In this document: one piece after another, positions 1 through 6,500 of the stretch
How the letters are laid out: every line of letters starts with the position of its first letter
Position numbering within the stretch: the stretch's first letter is position 1
Source of the DNA: an uncultured Lachnospiraceae bacterium
GTDB taxonomy: Bacteria; Bacillota; Clostridia; Lachnospirales; Lachnospiraceae
DNA length: 8,522 nt
NCBI GenBank assembly: GCA_949283905.1
Contig: CASDUB010000024.1
Location: 1-8,522 of the forward strand
Direction of reading: 5' to 3'
Notes under the pieces: model-generated
The model's database searches: none
The model's input: the letters and a program-made list of their open reading frames with translations, nothing else
Told to the model about the DNA's origin: nothing
Translations under genes and position numbers: made by a program

Positions 1-233
1 CATGCTATCATCTGGGTAGCTGCGACCATGACCATTTCAAGGGGTGTCAGGCGTTTTTTAAAATTAAAATCAAACGCCGTGCCGGTTACAGAAGCGACAA
101 ATCCGTATTCCGGTCCGAATAAAAACCATATCGCATAAAACAGCGCCAGATAAAAAGCTGCTTTTGGCAGCCCGTTTTTGGCTTTTTGCTTTAAATCCGT
201 AAATATATTCTGACCGTGTTTTAATCTTTTCAT
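1..233 (-). CDS. Membrane protein of unknown function, N-terminal part only
   Basis: Reading leftward from the ATG at 233 gives 77 codons without a stop before the window ends, so the C-terminus is missing. The protein starts MKRLKHGQNIFTDLK. After a basic stretch it has a hydrophobic segment at about residues 24-39 (AAFYLALFYAIWFLFG), probably the first membrane helix. Then come PEYGFVASVTGTAF, a basic turn (FKKRL), and a second hydrophobic stretch starting at MVMVAATQMIA. The start is supported by a GGGGGCG purine-rich site about 8-10 bases upstream and by a plausible promoter further up. The basic N-terminus suggests a cytoplasmic N-terminus. The helix-loop-helix beginning resembles multi-spanning families such as FUSC-type exporters, but that is only an impression and I do not assign a family. 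Confidence 0.6.
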   Translation of the reverse strand, partial: MKRLKHGQNIFTDLKQKAKNGLPKAAFYLALFYAIWFLFGPEYGFVASVTGTAFDFNFKKRLTPLEMVMVAATQMIA

Positions 234-293
234 CAGTATGTCGCCCCCGATCCGAAGCTGTCTGTTCTTGGATTTACATATCTTCTTAAAAAC

Positions 294-322
294 ATGATAT
301 ATCACCGGGAACGGCGTTGCAA
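294..322 (-). promoter_or_regulatory. Probable sigma-A promoter of the leftward membrane-protein gene
   Basis: On the minus strand TTGCAA (317-322) is followed after exactly 17 bases by TATCAT (294-299). It would start transcription near 287 and give a leader of roughly 55 bases before the ATG at 233. Boxes and spacing fit; there is no experimental support. Confidence 0.45.
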
Positions 323-362
323 TAGATGAAAAAATGAATTATTGCTTTTTTTCAAAAATCAA

Positions 363-391
363 TTGACATAAATAAACAATATATGTATAGT
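363..391 (+). promoter_or_regulatory. Near-consensus promoter with no assigned gene
   Basis: TTGACA at 363-368 and TATAGT at 386-391 are separated by exactly 17 bases, an almost ideal sigma-A promoter on the plus strand. Transcription would begin near 398. The next element reading in the same direction is the hairpin at 643-677; no protein gene lies between. In A/T-rich DNA such pairs do arise by chance, but the perfect -35 box and spacing make this one stand out. Confidence 0.4.
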
Positions 392-642
392 TTATAAGGT
401 TACACATTTGCAGCACAAGAATTGCCGTCAGGTAATTCTTATTTTTAAGTACTAAGAAATTCCAAAGTTTAGCATTAGGATATTTTAAAGTTTAATGTAT
501 GAAGATTTTAAAGTCCACTATGAAATATAAAATAGATAAATTGAACTGGCTGATGCAGTAAAAATACTAAAAATAAATACCCTTGAAAGTGAAATTAACT
601 TTTAAAAAATCATTTATCCTAAACTCTTGACAAAGAGCCATA

Positions 643-677
643 AAAACGCCGCGCGGCTTTGAGCTGCGCGGCGTTTT
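643..677 (-). terminator. Rho-independent terminator of the perR-rubrerythrin operon
   Basis: A 15-base G/C-rich stem pairs 643-657 (AAAACGCCGCGCGGC) with 663-677, around a five-base loop. There is one imperfect position: a G-U pair on the plus strand, an A-C mismatch on the minus strand. Read leftward, the stem ends in a run of five T (GGCGTTTTTATGG), so it fits termination 25 bases after the rubrerythrin stop codon. Read rightward it is followed by a weaker TTTTGTTG, so it may be partly bidirectional. Confidence 0.85.
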
Positions 678-701
678 GTTGTGGAATAAATGTATTGTTA
701 A

Positions 702-1274
702 TTATTTGAAGTATCTGTTAAGAAGACCTGCAAGAGCTTTGCCGTGACGAGCCTCATCGCGTGCCATTTCATGAACTGTGTCATGGATTGCATCGAGGTT
801 GTACTGTTTAGCAAGTTTAGCAAGATCTGTCTTTCCTGCTGTAGCGCCGTTCTCTGCGTCTACACGAGCCTGAAGGTTTGCTTTTGTGCTGTCTGAAACA
901 ACTTCTCCAAGGAGTTCAGCGAATTTTGAAGCATGCTCAGCTTCTTCGTAAGCAGCTTTTTCCCAGTAAAGACCGATTTCAGGATATCCTTCTCTGTGAG
1001 CTACACGAGCCATTGCAAGATACATACCTACTTCTGTGCATTCGCCTGTGAAGTTCTCACGAAGACCTTCAATGATCTTTTCCTGAACGTCTGCCGGAAC
1101 AGTGTCAGGCATAGCTTTGCCGATACCAACTACGTGCTCTGCAGCCCATGTCATTTCGCCTTCCTGTTTTGTGAATTTAGAAGCGTCTGCTTTGCAGATA
1201 GGACATTTGAAATCTGCAGGAAGCTCATCTGCTTCATGAACATAACCACAAACACCACATACATACTTAGCCAT
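702..1274 (-). CDS. rbr: Reverse rubrerythrin (N-terminal rubredoxin domain, C-terminal diiron domain)
   Basis: This 190-residue cytoplasmic protein probably reduces hydrogen peroxide, and possibly oxygen, to water using electrons from NAD(P)H via redox partners. Residues 1-35 form a rubredoxin-like iron site with Cys6, Cys9, Cys24 and Cys27 in two CxxC pairs (CGVCG and CPICK). Residues from about 55 to 190 are the ferritin-like four-helix diiron domain. Candidate iron ligands are Glu78, Glu95, Glu111 with His114 (ExxH), Glu141, and Glu174 with His177 (DEARH); exact assignments need an alignment. Classical rubrerythrins carry the rubredoxin domain at the C-terminus. The reversed order matches the clostridial reverse rubrerythrins, which are PerR-controlled in Clostridium acetobutylicum. 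Start: AGAGAGG about 9 bases before the ATG. It lies 30 bases after perR with no terminator between, so the two are probably co-transcribed. All visible key residues are intact. Confidence 0.95.
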   Translation of the reverse strand: MAKYVCGVCGYVHEADELPADFKCPICKADASKFTKQEGEMTWAAEHVVGIGKAMPDTVPADVQEKIIEGLRENFTGECTEVGMYLAMARVAHREGYPEIGLYWEKAAYEEAEHASKFAELLGEVVSDSTKANLQARVDAENGATAGKTDLAKLAKQYNLDAIHDTVHEMARDEARHGKALAGLLNRYFK

Positions 1275-1304
1275 AATAAAATACCTCTCTTTTCTTAAAA
1301 AATT

Positions 1305-1700
1305 TTAACTGTTTTCCTGATCGTAACAATTCTTACACAAACCATATGACATTATATCACATTTTTCAACATAACCATCGAATTTCTTTGAAATTTCCGA
1401 TGTGAGATCTTCGCAGTTTATAATGTGAAGATCCGACATGGCGCCGCATTTTCTGCAGACGAAATGGTCATGCGATCTGATATTGTAGTCAAAGTGTGTA
1501 ACGCCATCATCTGATACGAGTTTTTTTATCTCATTATTATCCGAAAGCAGAGATAAGTTTCGATAAACCGTACCCAGACTGACATTTGGATAGATTTGTC
1601 GGAGGTCTGAGTAAACCATATCAGCAGTCGGATGATCGCATCTGTTTTTCAGATTTTCGATGATGGCTTCTCTTTGTTTGCTGAATTTTCTTTTCTGCAT
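1305..1700 (-). CDS. perR: PerR-type peroxide-sensing repressor (Fur family)
   Basis: This 131-residue protein is a dimeric DNA-binding repressor of the Fur superfamily. An N-terminal winged helix (about residues 5-75) contains the recognition segment SLGTVYRNLSLL at 41-52. A C-terminal metal-binding and dimerisation part follows. The regulatory metal site has His23, Asp71, His77, His79 and Asp90, matching His37, Asp85, His91, His93 and Asp104 of Bacillus subtilis PerR. Asp at the last position, where Fur usually has Glu, favours PerR over Fur; in PerR, iron-catalysed oxidation of the histidines releases the DNA. Cys82, Cys85, Cys122 and Cys125 form the structural zinc site. The N-terminus is about 14 residues shorter than B. 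subtilis PerR, common in clostridial members. Start: GGAGG lies 4 bases before the ATG. The rubrerythrin gene follows directly, and a palindromic operator lies just upstream, implying autoregulation. Fur or Zur function is less likely but not excluded by sequence alone. Confidence 0.88.
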   Translation of the reverse strand: MQKRKFSKQREAIIENLKNRCDHPTADMVYSDLRQIYPNVSLGTVYRNLSLLSDNNEIKKLVSDDGVTHFDYNIRSHDHFVCRKCGAMSDLHIINCEDLTSEISKKFDGYVEKCDIMSYGLCKNCYDQENS

Positions 1701-1713
1701 CGTGCCTCCAATA

Positions 1714-1738
1714 AATAATAGTAATTATTACTATTATT
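1714..1738. promoter_or_regulatory. Perfect 12-1-12 palindrome, probable PerR operator
   Basis: AATAATAGTAAT at 1714-1725 is mirrored exactly by ATTACTATTATT at 1727-1738 around a single central T. The central 15 bases (TAGTAAT-T-ATTACTA) have the 7-1-7 layout of PerR/Fur boxes and match 5 of 7 positions per half-site of the B. subtilis Per-box (TTATAAT-n-ATTATAA). It overlaps three bases of the perR -10 box and covers the predicted transcription start, where a bound repressor would block RNA polymerase. Confidence 0.75.
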
Positions 1739-1766
1739 ATAATAACAGATTTTTTTAATATGTCAA
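1736..1766 (-). promoter_or_regulatory. Promoter of the perR-rubrerythrin operon
   Basis: On the minus strand a consensus -35 TTGACA (1761-1766) and a consensus -10 TATAAT (1736-1741) are separated by 19 bases. This spacer is two longer than ideal, so basal strength may be moderate. The transcript would start near 1729, inside the palindrome, about 29 bases before the perR ATG. Confidence 0.65.
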
Positions 1767-1891
1767 CAGGTTTTGAATAATTTTAAGAATTTTTATTTTA
1801 ACTGATATGTATAAATGATTAAATGATTTTAAATAATTTTAAAGTTTTTTAAGAAATAATAATGTGCCACATAACTGTGAATGTGATATCA

Positions 1892-1900
1892 TGGTATAAA
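1892..1900 (+). promoter_or_regulatory. Possible extended -10 promoter for rsmI
   Basis: TGGTATAAA fits an extended -10 element (TGn followed by TATAAA at 1895-1900). No good -35 box is seen 17 bases upstream. The start would fall near 1907, giving a leader of about 35 bases. It is the best plus-strand candidate between perR and rsmI, but the DNA here is so A/T-rich that others are possible. Confidence 0.35.
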
Positions 1901-1920
1901 GCTGAAAATAAAACACCGAA

Positions 1921-1944
1921 AAGGAGCCATTTTTATAAAAAATG
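1921..1944 (+). promoter_or_regulatory. rsmI ribosome-binding site with distant start codon and small hairpin
   Basis: AAGGAG at 1921-1926 lies 15 bases before the ATG at 1942, too far for normal spacing. Between them CATTTTT (1928-1934) can pair with AAAAATG (1938-1944) around a three-base loop; this would shorten the effective distance but place the start codon in the stem. A TAA at 1936-1938, in frame, excludes a start further upstream, and the N-terminal sequence fits the family. Confidence 0.5.
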
Positions 1945-2787
1945 AGCGGCATTTTATATCTGTGCGCAACGCCGATAGGAAATCTCGAAGACATTACGAT
2001 GAGGGCTGTGCGCATTTTAAAGGAAGTTGATATTATAGCGGCTGAGGATACACGCAATTCTCAGAAGCTTTTAAATCATTATGATATACATACGAAAATG
2101 ACGAGCTATCATGAACACAATAAGTGGGACAAAGGAAGAACGCTTGTCTCTAAACTGTTGGAAGGCGAAAATATCGCTCTTATAACAGACGCGGGGATGC
2201 CGGGTATATCAGATCCGGGAGCAGAGCTTGTGCAGCTTGCGGCAGAAGCAGGGATAACGGTAACAGTGATTCCGGGAGCGACAGCATCGCTCTCGGCGCT
2301 TACTCTTTCGGCATTGCCGACAAGATATTTTGTATTTGAAGGATTTCTCCCGCGGGAGTCAAAGGACAGAAAAAAACGTCTTGAGAAACTTGAAAATGAA
2401 GACAGGACGATGATCGTATATGAGGCGCCCCACAGACTTAAAGGCACTTTGAAAGATCTTTGCGATACATTCGGAAAAGACAGAAAAGCGGCCGTTGTCC
2501 GTGAGCTTACTAAAAAACATGAGACTGTACTGAGGGAGACGCTGGGCGGACTTTCTTCTTATTATGAAACAAACGAGCCTAAAGGCGAATGCGTTATCGT
2601 AATAGAAGGGTGCGATCCCGAAAAACAGACAGCCGAAGCGCAGAAACAATGGGAAGAACTCAGTATTAAAGAGCATTATGATCTGTACATAGCTAACGGT
2701 ATGGACAGAAAAGAGGCCATGAAGCAGGTCGGAAAAGACAGAGGACTTTCGAAAAGAGATATTTATCAGGCGCTTGTCGGGCAATAA
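1942..2787 (+). CDS. rsmI: 16S rRNA (cytidine-1402-2'-O)-methyltransferase
   Basis: RsmI transfers a methyl group from S-adenosylmethionine to the 2'-hydroxyl of C1402 in the ribosomal P site; together with RsmH it makes the m4Cm1402 modification that tunes start-codon choice and decoding fidelity. The 281-residue length is typical. It has the tetrapyrrole-methylase fold: LYLCATPIGNLEDITMRA at residues 5-22 (glycine-rich strand and loop), AEDTR at 34-38, YHEHN at about 56-60, the SAM-binding segment LITDAGMPGISDPG at about 80-93, VIPGATA near 109, and EAPHR in the second domain. The C-terminal tail ends in the helical SKRDIYQALVGQ. The product is cytoplasmic. It begins the plus-strand block and diverges from perR. 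No terminator is visible in the 44 bases before the ABC gene, so read-through is possible, though the functions are unrelated. Confidence 0.95.
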   Translation: MSGILYLCATPIGNLEDITMRAVRILKEVDIIAAEDTRNSQKLLNHYDIHTKMTSYHEHNKWDKGRTLVSKLLEGENIALITDAGMPGISDPGAELVQLAAEAGITVTVIPGATASLSALTLSALPTRYFVFEGFLPRESKDRKKRLEKLENEDRTMIVYEAPHRLKGTLKDLCDTFGKDRKAAVVRELTKKHETVLRETLGGLSSYYETNEPKGECVIVIEGCDPEKQTAEAQKQWEELSIKEHYDLYIANGMDRKEAMKQVGKDRGLSKRDIYQALVGQ

Positions 2788-2831
2788 AAAGTTACATTTA
2801 TCGGGTGACTCAATAAAATGAAAAGAGGTAA

Positions 2832-3539
2832 ATGATGTCAGCATTTGTTTCGGTCAGAGATGTAAAAAAGATATATAAAATGGGAGAAATTTCCATCAGT
2901 GCATGCGATGGTATAAACTTTGAAATAGAAAAAGGCGAATTTGCGATAATCGTAGGGCCGTCCGGCGCGGGAAAAACAACCGTTCTGAATATTCTCGGAG
3001 GAATGGATACCGCCACAAGCGGAAGCGTAATCGTAGACGGCAGCGATATAACAGAATATAAGAATAAAAAACTGGTAGAATACAGAAGAGAAGATATCGG
3101 ATTTGTATTTCAGTTTTACAATCTGATGCAGAATCTGACGGCGCTTGAAAATGTAGAGCTTGCGCTTCAGATATGTAAAAATCCCCTTGATGCGGAAAAG
3201 GTTCTTGAGCAGGTGGGACTTGGTGCAAGAAAAAACAATTTCCCGGCACAGTTATCGGGCGGAGAGCAGCAGAGAGTTGCGATAGCAAGAGCGCTTGCGA
3301 AAAATCCGAAGATACTTTTATGCGATGAGCCGACAGGCGCGCTTGATTATGTTACGGGAAAATCAATTTTAAAACTGCTGCAGGATACATGCAGAAATAT
3401 GGGAATGACGGTTATCGTTATCACTCATAATACTGCGCTTACGCCTATGGCAGACAGAGTCATTCATATAAAAAACGGCAGGGTGAGCAGTACTGATATA
3501 AATAAAATACCAACGCCGGTAGAGCAGATTGAGTGGTAA
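2832..3539 (+). CDS. ABC transporter ATP-binding protein, MacB/LolD type
   Basis: This 235-residue protein is the cytoplasmic nucleotide-binding subunit that should dimerise and drive the permease encoded just downstream. Motifs in order: Walker [10 protein letters not shown] at residues 42-50, Q-loop Gln94 in FVFQFYNLM, the signature [15 protein letters not shown] at 141-155, Walker [13 protein letters not shown] at 161-172 with catalytic Glu166, and the H-loop His199 in [13 protein letters not shown] and the overall length place it in the subfamily partnering FtsX-like permeases (MacB, LolD, FtsE, BceA relatives), which usually perform mechanical work or extrude lipophilic compounds and peptides. 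Two ATGs are adjacent at 2832 and 2835; AGAGG at 2824-2828 is 3 bases from the first and 6 from the second, so translation may begin at the second. All catalytic residues are present. The substrate cannot be told from this subunit. Confidence 0.93.
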   Translation: MMSAFVSVRDVKKIYKMGEISISACDGINFEIEKGEFAIIVGPSGAGKTTVLNILGGMDTATSGSVIVDGSDITEYKNKKLVEYRREDIGFVFQFYNLMQNLTALENVELALQICKNPLDAEKVLEQVGLGARKNNFPAQLSGGEQQRVAIARALAKNPKILLCDEPTGALDYVTGKSILKLLQDTCRNMGMTVIVITHNTALTPMADRVIHIKNGRVSSTDINKIPTPVEQIEW

Positions 3540-3547
3540 GAGGAAGT

Positions 3548-6500
3548 ATGGGTAACACGCGGTTAAAAGATTTCATACGCGAGATAAAGGGAAACAAGGG
3601 AAGATTTTTATCGATATTCTTCATTGTTTTATTAGGTGCAGCCTTTTTCTCGGGTATCCGTTCATCGGGCGGCGATATGAAATATACCGCCGATTATTAT
3701 TTTGATGAATATGATCTGATGGACATAGAAGTTATGTCGACATTGGGGCTTACTGATGACGACCTTAAAGATATTGAAAATGTTGACGGAGTTGAAAGCG
3801 TTTGCGGCGGATATTCGATGGACGTCCTCAGCAGCAAAGGTAAAGAAGAATCAGCCGTAAAACTGATAGGATACACCGATGAAATAAATAAGTTCACGCT
3901 GTCGGAGGGAAGACTCCCGGAAAAACAGAATGAATGTCTGATCGACGATTTTTATAAGGATCTCATGGGATATCAGATCGGCGATACTATTTCGTTTTAT
4001 TCGGGAACAGATACGGAGCTTTCTGAAAATCTTAAGGTAACGGAATTTACGATCGTCGGTTCGGGAGGACTGCCTTATTATATCGATCTTACAAGGGGCA
4101 CCGGTACAGTAGGCGACGGACAGCTTGAAGGCTATATTTGCATTGATCCGGAAGTTTTTGATATGGATGTTTATACGGAGATATACGTAAAAATATCCGG
4201 AGCAAAAGGGATTAATTCGTACAGCGATCAGTATGATGATATCGTAGAAAATGTCACAGAAAAATTAGAAGATCTCGGAGAGAGCGCTTCCGAGAGAAGA
4301 TATAACGAGATCGTTGATGAGGCAAACGAGCAGATCGAGGACGGAAATCAGCAGATCGAGGACGCGGAGAAAGAGCTTGCGGACGCAAAAAAAGAGCTTG
4401 ACGACGGAAAGAAAGAGCTTGATGATGCGGCAAAAGAACTCGAAGACGGAAAGAAAGAACTCGACGATGCTGCAAAAGAGCTTGCGGATGCGGAAGCCGA
4501 AATAAAAGATGGTGAATCAGAACTTGCAAATGCATGGACGGAAATACAGGAAAATGAATTAAAACTTGCAGATGCGAAAGCAGAGCTTGACGCGGCAAAG
4601 GCGGAGATTGATGATGGCGCGGCACAGCTCGCGGATGGAAAAGCTCAGATAGCGGAAAATGAAGAACTTCTGAATCAAAAAACGGCGGAGCTGCAGTCGG
4701 GATGGGAGCAGTACAACAGCGGATTGGCGCAGTTAAATGCTGCAAAAACAGAGATTGAAAATAATAAGTCACAGTTGAATTCGCAGCTGGAGCAGTTAAA
4801 TACACAAAAAGAACAGCTGAATACACAAAAGGGAGAACTGGAAACGCAGCTTCAGGCTGTCGAAGCAATGTTGGCAGCAGACCCTGAGAATCAGGAGCTG
4901 CTTGCATATAAATATCAGCTTGAAGAAGGAATAGGACAGATTGATGCTGGAATCAAACAGATTGACGGATATATCACACCTATTGAAGAGGGACTTGCGC
5001 AGATAGAAGCGCAGATGCCTTATATAGCTGAGCAGGAAGCATTGCTTGAATCAACAAAAGCTACGCTTACAGACGGACAGGCTCAGATCGATGCCGGATG
5101 GACAGAGATAGCCAACGCAAAAGAAACGCTGGCGGCAAATGAGCAGCAGTTCAACGCGGGAGTTGCCGAGTACAATTCGGGACTTGCCCAGTATGAAGAC
5201 GGACTTAGGCAGCTCAACGAAGGAAAAGCCGAATATGAGGAAGGCGTTAAAGAGTTCAACGAAGGAAAGGCTGAATACGAAGAAGGAAAAGCCGAGTATG
5301 AAAGCGCTTTAGAAGATTACAACGAGGGACTTAAAGAATACGAGGACGGACTCAAAGAATGGACTGAAGGCAACGATGAATACAATGAAAAATCTGTGGA
5401 AGCTCAGGAAGAAATAGAAAAAGGCCGTCTCGACATCAAAGAAGCGGAAGATGAACTGGCAAAACTGGAAAAGCCGAAATGGCATGTTTTGGACAGAGAT
5501 ATGATGCAGTCTGTTGCATCATACGGATCTGATGCTGACAGAATAGACAGTCTCGGAAATGTATTCCCGGTGTTATTCTTTTTAGTGGCGGCTCTTGTAA
5601 GCCTTACATGTATGACGCGAATGGTTGAGGAACAGCGTCAGCAGATAGGCACTTATAAAGCGCTGGGATACAGCGGATGGCAGATAGCGGCAAAATATCT
5701 CGGATATGCGCTTTTGGCGACAGTATTAGGCGCTGTTATCGGAGTGCTGATAGGAGAAAAATTCCTGCCGGCAGTCGTAATATCATCTTACGGTATGCTG
5801 TATACTGGAATTCCTTATTACTTTGTGCCTTACAATTGGACACAGGGAATCCTCGCCATCGTACTTTCGGTAGCGTGCACAGGCGGCGCGACGCTGGCGG
5901 CGACATTGAGGCAGCTGCAGGAAAAACCTGCTGAGCTTATGAGACCAGAAGCTCCTAAAGTCGGAAAGAGGATCCTGCTTGAACGTGTTTCATTCATATG
6001 GAAAAAATTGAATTTTACTCAGAAGTCTACGCTGCGAAATCTGTTCAGATATAAAAAGCGTTTTATTATGACGATAATAGGTATAGGCGGATGCATGAGC
6101 CTTATGCTGGTAGGATTCGGACTCAGAGATTCTATTACTGTAGTTGCCCAGAATCAGTTCAGAGAGATATTTAAACATGATGCGGCAATAGCAATAGATG
6201 CGGAAGCTGATGAAGATGAAATTCAAACATTAGAAGACAGGATCAGAAACTATTCCGGAATCGAAGATTATATGGAATTGTGTCAGAGCTCTGTGACGCT
6301 CAGAGCAAACGGAACAGACAGATCGGCGCTTATATATGTTCCGAAAACGACGGACGAAGTATTTGAATTTGTCAGATTCAGGGACAGGGTAACGAAACAA
6401 TCGTATGATTTCCCTGAGACAGGCGTGACATTGTCGGAAAAAACTGCCGATATGCTTAATGTATCTGTTGGAGATACAATCACGATAGAGGAAGGCGATG

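Larger units (their letters stand above)
234..701. other. A/T-rich intergenic region without a convincing gene
   Basis: This 468-base stretch separates two leftward genes. It contains the minus-strand promoter at 294-322, a plus-strand promoter-like pair at 363-391 and the hairpin at 643-677. Only very short open frames occur between 392 and 640. One is an 11-codon frame at 496-531 (MYEDFKVHYEI). Another is a 20-codon frame starting MKILKSTMKYK just after it. A third, lacking a good start codon, reads ELADAVKILKINTLESEINF and covers about 542-603. None has a ribosome-binding site or a family I recognise. It may be plain spacer, a decayed gene or a non-coding RNA locus. Confidence 0.6.

Noticed and set aside
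542..603. ELADAVKILKINTLESEINF as a remnant of a decayed gene
   Set aside because: It lacks a start codon and flanking similarity in the same or other frames, and 20 residues are too few to separate from chance.
933..1298. A 121-codon plus-strand frame opposite rubrerythrin
   Set aside because: The Phe/Cys/Ser-rich translation is typical of an antisense shadow, and the minus-strand gene carries all diagnostic residues.
2359..2844. A 161-codon minus-strand frame across the rsmI end
   Set aside because: rsmI is certain by its motifs; the opposite frame has no recognisable domain and is a shadow of purine-rich coding DNA.
3533..3547. GTG at 3533 as the permease start
   Set aside because: It would make a 7-base overlap with the ATPase gene but has no clear ribosome-binding site; the ATG at 3548 has GAGG just upstream and begins a normal N-terminus for this family.
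4314..4505. A 63-codon plus-strand frame of Arg/Lys/Ser/Thr repeats
   Set aside because: It is the shifted reading of the same heptad repeats, inside a well-supported gene.
4254..4907. A 217-codon open frame on the minus strand inside the permease gene
   Set aside because: It lies opposite the repetitive coil; its Pro/His/Leu/Arg-rich sequence is what the complement of Glu/Lys/Asp/Ala heptads gives, and it lacks a start context or family likeness.
4373..5380. The regular 21-base repeats as a CRISPR or satellite array
   Set aside because: There are no unique spacers, the period is exactly seven codons, and the open frame is kept throughout, so it is protein coiled coil.
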